Positions 1 through 5,149 are shown, numbered from the stretch's first letter. The stretch is 5,149 nt of DNA from FEN-727 sp036508635 (GCA_036508635.1 DATCGY010000331.1:1-5149), one strand, 5' to 3'. Made by a program: numbers and translations. The notes: a model not told the origin generated them from the sequence alone.

Positions 1-276
1 TCGATGCCCCTCGGTATAGTCCCGGAGCAGGAATTCATCGAGGGTGAGGTCGTGCTGGCACCCGGCGATTACCTGGTCCTTTACACCGACGGTCTATACG
101 AGATCAAGGGTTGGGATGATGCCTCGCCCGAGGCCGTCGCCAGTGAGGTTTCCAAACTCTTGCCCGCCGACTCCGACTCGCTTGCGGAGAAACTGGTCGC
201 TGGAGCGAAGAACCGCGCCGGGGGCAAGCTCGATGACGATGTAGCCGTGCTCGCGCTCAGGCGCAACCCGGCGTAG
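1..276 (+). CDS. SpoIIE/RsbU-type PP2C serine phosphatase, C-terminal fragment
   Basis: This is the last ~91 residues of a protein whose start lies off the left edge; the reading frame is open from base 1 and ends at TAG 274-276. The segment shows the typical end of a SpoIIE-class PP2C phosphatase domain: PLGI near the start, then the core strand LAPGDYLVLYTDGLYE with the metal-site Asp of TDG at bases 88-90. The closing motif KLDDDVAVLAL has acidic residues at 232-240. In this family such Asp residues bind the Mn/Mg pair that activates water for removing phosphate from phosphoserine, usually on an anti-sigma-factor antagonist or similar partner-switching protein. The sensory or receiver domains that would give the specific role are not in the window. 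It is separated from the next gene by 172 bases containing a promoter, so it is probably the end of its own transcript. The family call is firm; substrate and pathway are unknown. Confidence 0.9.
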   Translation, partial: SMPLGIVPEQEFIEGEVVLAPGDYLVLYTDGLYEIKGWDDASPEAVASEVSKLLPADSDSLAEKLVAGAKNRAGGKLDDDVAVLALRRNPA

Positions 277-384
277 GGACATGCGAAGAGCCGCTCTCGT
301 GTTCTCTCGGGAAGCTGTTTGAGTTACAATTATTCTCCCGGTGGGGCCGTGTGGTCAACGTCAATTAGTTCCCCCCCTTTTTTA

Positions 385-413
385 TTCAGCCGTGTCAAGG
401 TTATGGGTATAAT
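385..413 (+). promoter_or_regulatory. Putative sigma-70-type promoter for the four-gene operon
   Basis: A perfect TATAAT stands at 408-413. Seventeen bases upstream is TTCAGC (385-390), which matches the TTGACA consensus only at three positions, so the -35 is weak. Transcription would begin near 420, leaving a leader of about 30 bases before the start codon at 449 or 452. A run of seven C then six T (371-383) lies immediately upstream of the -35. No convincing stem-loop terminator for the upstream phosphatase gene was found in 277-384; GGGG (343-346) could pair with the C run ahead of the T run, but the stem is short and the loop about 24 bases. Confidence 0.55.
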
Positions 414-435
414 GCGGGGGAGATCATTGCGGCTC

Positions 436-443
436 AGGAGGAG
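436..443 (+). promoter_or_regulatory. Strong ribosome binding site with two possible start codons
   Basis: AGGAGGAG is a near-perfect Shine-Dalgarno sequence. It is followed by GTG at 449 and ATG at 452 in the same frame. Measured from the AGGAGG core (436-441), spacing is 7 bases to GTG and 10 to ATG. The two starts differ by one residue only; 449 is used here because its spacing is closer to optimal, but ATG at 452 is equally possible. Confidence 0.7.
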
Positions 444-448
444 TTGGT

Positions 449-1015
449 GTGATGGATGAGATGAAGACGTGTGGCTCTTGCGGGTCGCAAAACGCGGGTG
501 ACGCTCTCTATTGCATCAAGTGCGGCGCGAGCCTCGGCGCTATCGGAGGTCCCGTCGGTGTTGCCCCGCCGCCACCACCGGGTGTGCCATACGGGCCTAT
601 GCCGCCACCGGGTATGTACACCGGTTCGATTCCGCCACCGAGTATACACGCCGGTCCGATACCGCCACCCGGCATGCCAGCGGCCGGCTATTCACCTCAT
701 CCGGGTACCCTACCCCCGGGCTTCGTTGCCATGCCCAGGCCGCTTCCAACCGACGCGATGGCGATCGCCTCGCTGGTACTGTCCATTGCGGGTTTGTTTT
801 CCTGCCTGATCTTTTTAGGAATACCGGCGGTCATATTGGGATACGTGGCCAAGAAGAATATACGGGAGAGCGGAGATACCATCGGCGGCGACCCGTTCGC
901 GACGGCCGGCCTGATCATCGGTTGGATCGAGATAGGTCTGATGGTATTCCTTATTGTGCTTTTTATCATCGCCGTGATATCCGACAGCGGCAATGCGATG
1001 ATGGCCCTGTTCTAA
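449..1015 (+). CDS. Zinc-ribbon, proline-rich DUF4190-like membrane protein
   Basis: A 188-residue protein with three parts. Residues 8-25 form a short zinc ribbon (C8-x2-C11 ... C22-x2-C25, with CGSCGS and CIKCGA knuckles). Residues 40-100 are a Pro/Gly-rich linker built from 10-residue repeats of the type PPPGMYTGSI. Residues 103-178 hold two hydrophobic helices (about 104-132 and 152-177) separated by a basic loop containing AKKNIRES. The start MAIASLVLSIAGLFS and the second-helix motif GLIIGWIEIGL match what I recall of DUF4190 domains, which are two-helix membrane modules of unknown function often preceded by zinc ribbons and proline linkers. The N-terminus is probably cytoplasmic, where the ribbon could bind zinc. 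It is the first gene of a likely operon, 61 bases ahead of another zinc-ribbon gene. Function unknown; a role in membrane-located scaffolding is only a guess. Confidence 0.85.
   Translation: MMDEMKTCGSCGSQNAGDALYCIKCGASLGAIGGPVGVAPPPPPGVPYGPMPPPGMYTGSIPPPSIHAGPIPPPGMPAAGYSPHPGTLPPGFVAMPRPLPTDAMAIASLVLSIAGLFSCLIFLGIPAVILGYVAKKNIRESGDTIGGDPFATAGLIIGWIEIGLMVFLIVLFIIAVISDSGNAMMALF
571..690 (+). repeat. Four diverged 30-bp tandem repeats coding the Pro-rich linker
   Basis: Four head-to-tail 30-base units (571-600, 601-630, 631-660, 661-690) each begin with a version of GCCGCCACCGGGTAT. Each encodes a 10-residue unit: PPPGVPYGPM, PPPGMYTGSI, PPPSIHAGPI, and a degenerate PPPGMPAAGY. The unit is a multiple of three, so copy-number change keeps the frame. 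The last copy has diverged most. Confidence 0.8.
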
Positions 1016-1076
1016 CAACCTATTGGCACCTTTGAAGAGCGTGCGCAGAAAAGAGCCAACATAAGGAGGCAGCTCG

Positions 1077-1613
1077 ATGGCATGGGCAAATGAAGGTGGA
1101 GTATTCTCGTTCCAGTGCGGCTGGGAGGTTCTTTTCGACTCGACCTGGGAGGCCATCCCTCTCTGCAAAGGATGGGTGCAGTATTGGAAGCCCAGGGAGG
1201 CCAATAAACCTTACGGCAGCATAGCCGCTTCGGTTCCATGGAGCGTAGTCGGGTCTTACGGAGAAAAGATCGCCATCCAGATCACCGAGACCCCTCCCGG
1301 AACCTCCTGGCTGACAGTATCCTCCACTTCGAACTGGGGGGTCGTCGATTTTGGCAAGAACAACAGAAACATCAATAAGTTGATTAACGCGGTCAATGCC
1401 GTGCTTGCGAGCAAGGGAGTTAACGCGGCGGCTTCAGCCAGGCAGGCCATGCTTGCAGCCGGTGCGTCACCGCAACAGGCGGCCGCTCCCGCCACGCCCG
1501 TCCCACAACCGCGGCAGGAAGCGGCTGCCTCCTTTTGCCCGCAATGCGGGGCGGACCTGAAGGCCGACGCCAAGTTCTGCGCCAAATGCGGAGCGACAAT
1601 AAAGACTGACTAA
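1077..1613 (+). CDS. Uncharacterised protein with C-terminal zinc ribbon
   Basis: A 178-residue soluble protein with no signal peptide or membrane segment. The start ATG is preceded by AAGGAGG (1063-1069) at 7 bases spacing. Residues 1-110 form a compact mixed domain rich in aromatic residues. The stretch W55-S-x-x-G-S-Y-G-E63-K-I-A-I, followed by V81-S-S-T-S and D91-F-G-K-N-N-R-N98, resembles a small domain I have seen in unnamed bacterial proteins, where a WGE-type strand, an S-x-S strand and a final DxGKNxxN helix recur. I cannot name a family. Residues 111-150 are a low-complexity Ala/Pro/Gln linker. Residues 153-173 are a zinc ribbon with C154, C157, C168 and C171 (FCPQCG ... FCAKCG). 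It lies between the DUF4190-like gene and the hydrolase, 24 bases ahead of the latter, so it is probably co-transcribed. Its ribbon is at the opposite end from that of its upstream neighbour. Function unknown. Confidence 0.85.
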   Translation: MAWANEGGVFSFQCGWEVLFDSTWEAIPLCKGWVQYWKPREANKPYGSIAASVPWSVVGSYGEKIAIQITETPPGTSWLTVSSTSNWGVVDFGKNNRNINKLINAVNAVLASKGVNAAASARQAMLAAGASPQQAAAPATPVPQPRQEAAASFCPQCGADLKADAKFCAKCGATIKTD

Positions 1614-1637
1614 ACTTCATGGAGAGGGTGCACAATT

Positions 1638-2717
1638 GTGGGCTGGGTTATTGGCCTGATCATTGTTGGGGTATGCGCTGTGGTTATCGGTTTCCTGGTC
1701 ATCCCGAGCTCAATCCGGCAAAGCGACCGCCGCAGAGAAAGCAGGCGTGGGAAAAGAGAACCGCGGTCGATAACTGACGGCAAGAAAAAGGAAGGCGCGT
1801 GTTCGCTCGACGGGACGCCTCTGTACGTCGATTATCTGGGGGATTCGGACCCCACGATTCTCTTTGTCCACGGTATTCTCTCGAACGGGCAGGTCTTTCG
1901 ATACCAGAAGCCGTTCTTCGCCGAGAAGTACCGGGTGGTGAGCCTCGATCTTCGTGGTCACGGAAGATCAAGCCTGCCCAGAAGAGGTGACTTTTGCATC
2001 GATCGTATGGCAGAGGACATAAAGGCAGTCATCGATGCGTTCAACCCCAAACAGTTCATCGTCGCCGGGCACAGCATGGGAGGGTTCGCCACGTTCAAAT
2101 TCTACGAGAAGTTTAGCAAGGAGTACGAGGGGAGGCTGAAAGGACTAGCCATCCTCGACTCCACCGGTGCCGATACGACCGATTTCTCGCTGCGTTGGAA
2201 GTTCGGCGCGTTATACTTGAAGTACTTACTGGACAACTCAATTACGGAACTCCTTAAGAAGCGGTTTGCCAATTCAGGATTTATGTATTTGTATGGACGA
2301 TGGCTCGCCTTCGGCAAGAAGGCGCCTGCGAGCGAAGTGGACTTCCTCAATGGAATAGGCTCTGAGATACCTATCAAGACCATGAAAGGAGCCGCCAAGG
2401 CCTGCCTGGATCATCGATTCGAGTATTGCCTGCCAAGCGTTGACGTCCCGGTTATGATGCTCGTAGGAAGTGAAGACTCTCTTATGGCAAAGGATCGTCT
2501 GAACAGTCGCACCTGTGCCCTTCTTCCGGATGCCAGGTTGAAGGTCATAGAGGGGGCAGGCCACAACGCGATGCTTGAACTCCCGGATGAAGTCAACCAG
2601 AGCCTGGATGCGTTTTTCATGGAGCGCTTTGGTGGGGGACGGGCATTTGCCGGCGAAGACGCGCCTGCTCCTGGTGCCAACCGATCTCAGGACCAGCTTG
2701 TGCCGGAGGCCCCTTAG
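1638..2717 (+). CDS. Membrane-anchored alpha/beta hydrolase
   Basis: A 359-residue protein starting at GTG 1638 behind GGAGAGGG (1621-1628). Residues 4-22 form one hydrophobic helix, followed by a very basic stretch (about 27-51) that should stay in the cytoplasm, so the catalytic domain is probably a cytoplasmic domain tethered to the membrane. The alpha/beta hydrolase core is complete: the HG oxyanion motif at H78-G79 (FVHGIL), D104-LRGHGRSS, the nucleophile elbow GHSMGG with S146, the acid D280 in VGSED, and the base H309 in GAGHNAM. Residues 175-250, between core strands, form the cap that sets substrate choice; they are rich in aromatic and basic residues. The last ~28 residues are a Gly/Pro/Ala-rich tail, probably disordered. 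The reaction should be ester, lactone, thioester or epoxide hydrolysis, but the substrate cannot be read from sequence. The next gene, 31 bases downstream, encodes a CrtC/AttH-like protein, suggesting a common lipid or terpenoid substrate (inference). Confidence 0.9.
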   Translation: MGWVIGLIIVGVCAVVIGFLVIPSSIRQSDRRRESRRGKREPRSITDGKKKEGACSLDGTPLYVDYLGDSDPTILFVHGILSNGQVFRYQKPFFAEKYRVVSLDLRGHGRSSLPRRGDFCIDRMAEDIKAVIDAFNPKQFIVAGHSMGGFATFKFYEKFSKEYEGRLKGLAILDSTGADTTDFSLRWKFGALYLKYLLDNSITELLKKRFANSGFMYLYGRWLAFGKKAPASEVDFLNGIGSEIPIKTMKGAAKACLDHRFEYCLPSVDVPVMMLVGSEDSLMAKDRLNSRTCALLPDARLKVIEGAGHNAMLELPDEVNQSLDAFFMERFGGGRAFAGEDAPAPGANRSQDQLVPEAP

Positions 2718-2748
2718 GTTGGACCGAGTCTAGAAAGAAGGGATTGCC

Positions 2749-3855
2749 ATGGCGAAAGATCTCGAAGTCAGCGATGAGATGAGAAAGAAGATCGCCGAGG
2801 CAAACGCGGACGCTATCAAGCGCGAGGGACTGAATCCCGATGCAGTAGAACCGTGGGAAGACGGATACCGCACCGCCGAGCGTGACGACGCCTTCGAGTG
2901 GTGGTACTTCGACGCGCAGTTCGATGACGGCTCCACCTGCGTCATCACCTACAACACCAAGACCAATATCAAACCCTCGGGGCCGCTCGAGCCCTCTATT
3001 CTCTTCATCGCCAGGTCGGCGGAAGGGGAGAGGAAGAGCTCGTTCTGGAAGGGGGAGCCCGGCGACCTTACGGCGTCAGCCGACGCCTGCGACGTCCGCA
3101 TAGGACCGAGCTGGGCAAGGGGGGACCTCGAGAACTATCAGCTTCATGCGGAGGCTGACGAGCTGGTAGCGGACCTGCGCATCAAGCGGGGCGCGCCGTC
3201 CTGGCGACCCGGCGCGGCCGTGACATACCTAGATCCCGGCAAGAAGAAGTTCTTCGCCTGGGTGGTCCCCGTGTCGTACGGGACCGTGGAGGGGGAGCTC
3301 GAAGTAGCTGGCAAGCACAGGTCGGTAAAGGGCACCGTATATCACGACCACAACTGGGGCAACTTCATGCTCGCCCAGATGCTTGACCACTGGTACTGGG
3401 GCCGGGCCCACGTGGGCGATTTCAGCATCATATTCTCACAGCTCACCTCCGCGGGGATCTTTGGTCTGGGGGCGGCGAAGATGCACGTGTTCTTCCTGGC
3501 AAAGGGAGAGGAGATCCTCACCGACGACGGGCTGCCGCTGCACCTGGTCACCGCCGACTTCATCAAGGGGCCAGGCGACCGCTCGTATCCCACCAGGCTG
3601 GACTTAACGTGGGAGGCAGAGGAGGGCTCCGTCCGCATGGCGATACGCAACCCAAAGCTGCTGGAAGCCATAGACGGTCTGGGGGACACTCCCGCCAGGC
3701 AGAGCCCCCTCATGCACCTCATAACCAGCCCCTACTACTACGACTTCGAGGCGGACCTGGAGCTCGACGTGGATCTGAAGGGCGTGAAAGCCCACGAGCA
3801 GGGCCGGGTCATCTACGAGCAGATGCTCTTCCACAAAAAGGCGTCCGGGGACTGA
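2749..3855 (+). CDS. CrtC/AttH lipocalin-like protein (hydroxyneurosporene synthase-like)
   Basis: A 368-residue protein, start ATG behind AAGGGA (2738-2743). After a charged N-terminal helix (1-45) comes the hallmark EWWYFD (E50-D55), which opens the first strand of the lipocalin-like domain in the CrtC/AttH family. It is followed by strands with CVITYNTK and ILFIAR, the dyad-like motif Y198-HDHNWG204, and the HWYWGRAHVGDFSIIF strand that begins the second half. These aromatic and His/Asp residues line the pocket in this fold. Known members include CrtC, which hydrates the 1,2 double bond of acyclic carotenoids, and relatives with other terpenoid or polyketide-type chemistry; many AttH members have no known reaction. 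There is no signal peptide, so it should be cytoplasmic or membrane-peripheral. No carotenoid genes are seen in the window, so a carotenoid hydratase role is not supported. Fold call firm, reaction unknown. Confidence 0.85.
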   Translation: MAKDLEVSDEMRKKIAEANADAIKREGLNPDAVEPWEDGYRTAERDDAFEWWYFDAQFDDGSTCVITYNTKTNIKPSGPLEPSILFIARSAEGERKSSFWKGEPGDLTASADACDVRIGPSWARGDLENYQLHAEADELVADLRIKRGAPSWRPGAAVTYLDPGKKKFFAWVVPVSYGTVEGELEVAGKHRSVKGTVYHDHNWGNFMLAQMLDHWYWGRAHVGDFSIIFSQLTSAGIFGLGAAKMHVFFLAKGEEILTDDGLPLHLVTADFIKGPGDRSYPTRLDLTWEAEEGSVRMAIRNPKLLEAIDGLGDTPARQSPLMHLITSPYYYDFEADLELDVDLKGVKAHEQGRVIYEQMLFHKKASGD

Positions 3856-3924
3856 GAAGAAAAGCCGCATTCGGTCGTGCTATACGCGACGGTTCCTTTG
3901 GTATATAGAATTGCGGGACCTAAA

Positions 3925-3989
3925 CGGACGGGTCCGGAAAAACCATGGTTTCGCGGCGAGACGGTACAACTTGTAAAGCTCCTTATAAT
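3925..3989 (+). promoter_or_regulatory. Cluster of dyads ahead of a TATAAT box; possible operator-promoter
   Basis: Three perfect inverted repeats lie within 51 bases: CGGACGGGTCCG (3925-3936), AAACCATGGTTT (3940-3951) and TACAACTTGTA (3965-3975). TATAAT follows at 3984-3989. The third dyad lies in the spacer and -35 area of that box; the hexamer 17 bases upstream (ACGGTA, 3961-3966) is a poor -35. A start near 3996 would give a leader of about 175 bases before the small gene at 4171. TACA-N3-TGTA recalls repressor sites with TACA/TGTA half-sites, but no regulator gene is in view. Each dyad is short enough to be chance, so this is tentative. Confidence 0.3.
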
Positions 3990-4048
3990 ACCTTAATCTG
4001 TTTCTCGGCAATTTTTGTTTCGTTGCGATTGGTTTAGTTAGGACATGA

Positions 4049-4062
4049 GTTCTATTTAGAAC
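4049..4062. repeat. Short inverted repeat GTTCTA-TT-TAGAAC
   Basis: Six-base arms separated by two T residues form a perfect dyad in the AT-rich intergenic region, 109 bases ahead of the small membrane gene. It could be an operator or a small hairpin in a leader transcript. It is too short to be a terminator and has no following T run. Confidence 0.35.
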
Positions 4063-4156
4063 GCGTCAGCCTAAGCGATAAGAGTGATCATCATGGGCTT
4101 GGGACATATTCACTGTTTGTAATAGTAATGATAGGCCGTATCGAGTCGCCAGATGA

Positions 4157-4162
4157 GAGGAG
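4157..4162 (+). promoter_or_regulatory. Ribosome binding site that fixes the start at 4171
   Basis: GAGGAG sits 8 bases ahead of ATG 4171. An earlier in-frame ATG at 4153 overlaps this site and has no ribosome site of its own, so translation most likely starts at 4171 and the extra six residues are not made. Confidence 0.65.
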
Positions 4163-4170
4163 TGATAGCG

Positions 4171-4607
4171 ATGCAATTTGGAAAAAGTAGTGCCAAGCAG
4201 CGCAAGACCACACGCTCGAGTCAAAAGCCTATTGATTTGCCTCCTGCTCTGGATTGGACCAGCCCTCAGAATATAGAAGATGCCTTGAAAGGTGTACACG
4301 AGACGGTAACCAAAAGGGCGCATGAGCTCATCAAGTATTACGATGGAGCAATACCTGGAAGGAGAATAAGAGCGAAGGCTGTTCGAATAGCACAACTTGT
4401 GTTATCTATACTTGTAGGCATAGGTTTGGTAACATCCGCCGTCGTGATCCCTCGCCACCCACGACGAAGGAATTCCTTAAGAACATGGACTACATTGTAA
4501 CTATTGAAACGCGACAGTGGATAAAAGAATTCAGCCTTATTCTGAACAATATAGAAACGCAATTAAAGACTTACCAAAAAGAGGTCGACAAAATCCTGAA
4601 TCCCTAG
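4171..4607 (+). pseudogene. Frame-split small membrane protein gene, SLATT/DUF4231-like layout
   Basis: The first frame runs from ATG 4171 to TAA at 4498-4500 (109 residues). The second frame is open through the same region and ends at TAG 4605-4607. Switching frames by -1 near 4447-4452, equivalent to one missing base in the CCC at 4449-4451, joins them into a 145-residue protein. The N-terminus is basic and disordered (1-20). Residues 33-58 form a helix (NIEDALKGVHETVTKRAHELIKYY), then a GRRIRAKAVR basic patch (63-72), then a transmembrane helix at about 73-93. After the join come PSPPTTKEFLKNMDY and a long helix, RQWIKEFSLILNNIETQLK, ending KILNP. In the uncorrected frame the tail turns into Arg-rich residues unlike the rest. 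The arrangement recalls SLATT/DUF4231 membrane proteins, some of which are effectors beside nucleotide-signalling defence genes, but those normally have two membrane helices and here a second is not visible. Possibilities are a decayed gene with an internal loss, a sequencing error, or frameshifting. The ATG at 4485 in the second frame has no good ribosome site. Confidence 0.55.
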
Positions 4608-4692
4608 TGAAACCTCGAATTCAACTGTGAAGAGGGGAGAGGCATAAAGAATATTCAACATGCCTTTCGCTCAACACGGACTTTCGCGTAGT

Positions 4693-4718
4693 CGGAGGGC
4701 GAGGCTTTATTCCCTCCG
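4693..4718. other. Hairpin across the permease stop codon
   Basis: CGGAGGG (4693-4699) and CCCTCCG (4712-4718) pair perfectly over 7 bases with a 12-base loop that contains the TAA stop of the minus-strand permease gene. It could mark the 3' end of that transcript, but on the minus strand no T run follows the stem, so a classical intrinsic terminator is not supported. Confidence 0.3.
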
Positions 4719-5149
4719 GAGCGCGTCGACCGGGTCGAGCCTCGAGGCCCTGAGTGCCGGCATCGTGCCTGCCACGAGGCTCACCAGCACCGCCAGCAGG
4801 AAGATACCTACCATGGCTCCCGGCGGGAACGAGAGCAGCTTCACGCCCTCGAGCCCCTTCAGCAGCGTCCGGCCGAGCACCGGGTTCAGTATCAGCCCGA
4901 AGCCGACTGCCAGGCCCACGCCGAGCAGGCCGCCCCAGAGCCCGATGACCAGGGCCTCGTACATGAAGACGGAGAACACCCCGCGGCGCCGCAGGCCGAG
5001 CGCTTTCAACAGGCCGATCTCCTGGGTGCGCTCCGCCACCGCGATGAGCATTATGTTCACGATGCCGATCATGGCCACCAGCAGCACGATTATCGCCAGG
5101 CCGTTCAGCGCGATCCGGACCACGTTGATTATCCTGTCGAAGCGGTCGA
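4707..5149 (-). CDS. MacB/FtsX-type ABC transporter permease, C-terminal fragment
   Basis: The frame is open to the right edge of the window, so the N-terminal part is missing; about 147 residues are present, ending at TAA 4707-4709. The visible part is the FtsX domain of a MacB-like permease with its last three membrane helices. The first contains GLAIIVLLVAMIGIVNIMLI, the second YEALVIGLWGGLLGVGLAVG, and the third VGIFLLAVLVSLVAGTMPAL. The loop after the first helix has the family signature AERTQEIGLLKALGLRR, the cytoplasmic segment that couples to the ATPase. The C-terminus has the family's PALRASRLDPVDALRRE ending. In this family the permease uses ATP-driven shape change to move lipoproteins, peptides or drugs, or to signal across the membrane, rather than forming a channel. 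The ATPase and the extracellular domain would lie beyond the right edge. A GTG at 5121-5123 is inside the first helix region and is not the real start. Confidence 0.93.
   Translation of the reverse strand, partial: DRFDRIINVVRIALNGLAIIVLLVAMIGIVNIMLIAVAERTQEIGLLKALGLRRRGVFSVFMYEALVIGLWGGLLGVGLAVGFGLILNPVLGRTLLKGLEGVKLLSFPPGAMVGIFLLAVLVSLVAGTMPALRASRLDPVDALRRE

Larger units (their letters stand above)
3856..4170. other. AT-rich intergenic region with short dyads, no gene seen
   Basis: About 315 bases between the CrtC-like gene and the small membrane gene. No credible reading frame with a ribosome site was found on either strand. Composition falls to about 39% GC (hand count, 3961-4140), well below the flanking genes. 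It contains several short perfect dyads, a TATAAT at 3984-3989, and no stem-loop followed by a T run that would make a firm terminator for the operon. Weak pairing exists at 3874-3890 (GTCGT with GCGAC, five pairs, one of them G-U), without a T tract. Confidence 0.6.

Noticed and set aside
571..690. CRISPR-like array
   Set aside because: The repeats are contiguous, lack unique spacers and lie in frame within a coding linker.
511..1035. 174-residue plus-strand reading frame overlapping the DUF4190-like gene
   Set aside because: Arg-rich and repetitive as expected from an out-of-frame reading of the Pro-rich repeats, and it lacks a ribosome site.
815..1204. 129-residue minus-strand reading frame across the junction of the first two operon genes
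   Set aside because: It covers the ribosome site and coding region of two supported genes and shows no family motif.
3342..3722. 126-residue minus-strand reading frame inside the CrtC-like gene
   Set aside because: It lies wholly opposite a gene with clear family motifs; its composition reflects high GC on the opposite strand.
3874..3890. Possible terminator stem after the CrtC-like gene
   Set aside because: Only five pairs including one G-U and no T run after the stem.
4066..4395. 109-residue minus-strand reading frame across the intergenic region and the small gene
   Set aside because: It has no recognisable domain and overlaps the plus-strand gene that has a good ribosome site and a sensible membrane-protein layout.
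4440..4460. Programmed -1 frameshift signal in the small membrane gene
   Set aside because: No X-XXY-YYZ heptamer in the first frame and no clear downstream stem were found; a lost base or sequencing error explains the split more simply.
4469..4622. Three GAATTC sites close together at 4469-4622
   Set aside because: A six-base site can recur by chance in AT-rich sequence, and no larger repeat surrounds the copies.

Overview
The window reads as a piece of a bacterial chromosome of moderately high GC, with clear Shine-Dalgarno sites and one near-perfect sigma-70-type -10 box. Two sampled 60-base rows in the CrtC-like and permease genes count about 63% GC. The gene content (a SpoIIE-type phosphatase, a DUF4190 protein with a zinc ribbon, a MacB-type permease) together with frequent AGG/AGA and ATA codons would fit an uncultured Gram-positive-type lineage such as an actinobacterial or Chloroflexota relative. 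That placement is a guess; nothing here fixes the taxon.

Layout. At 1-276 (+) lies the C-terminal end of a PP2C-type serine phosphatase of the SpoIIE/RsbU class. A 172-base gap follows, carrying a C7T6 run and a TATAAT promoter element. From 449 to 3855 (+) there are four closely spaced genes that look like one operon. They are (1) an N-terminal zinc-ribbon, proline-rich, two-helix DUF4190-like membrane protein, (2) a soluble protein with an uncharacterised N-terminal domain and a C-terminal zinc ribbon, (3) an alpha/beta hydrolase with an intact catalytic triad and an N-terminal membrane anchor, and (4) a protein of the CrtC/AttH lipocalin-like fold. Gaps inside the operon are 61, 24 and 31 bases.

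From about 3890 to 4690 the sequence becomes AT-rich (hand counts 39% GC for 3961-4140 and 44% for 4201-4620). This stretch holds a non-coding segment with several short perfect dyads and a TATAAT, then a small membrane-protein gene (4171-4607) split by a -1 frame change. Joining the two frames gives a coherent 145-residue product with a basic N-terminus, an amphipathic helix, one strong transmembrane helix and a C-terminal helix. Its layout recalls SLATT/DUF4231-type membrane proteins, but with no visible second transmembrane helix.

Finally, 4707-5149 (-) is the C-terminal part of a MacB/FtsX-type ABC transporter permease that runs off the right edge and converges on the AT-rich island.

How the genes may work together: the hydrolase and CrtC-like protein are the only enzyme-like members of the operon and could act on a shared lipid or terpenoid substrate near the membrane. 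The two zinc-ribbon proteins could be scaffold or adaptor partners. This is inference from proximity. The best candidates for something undescribed are the zinc-ribbon/hydrolase/CrtC-like operon and the frame-split small membrane gene.
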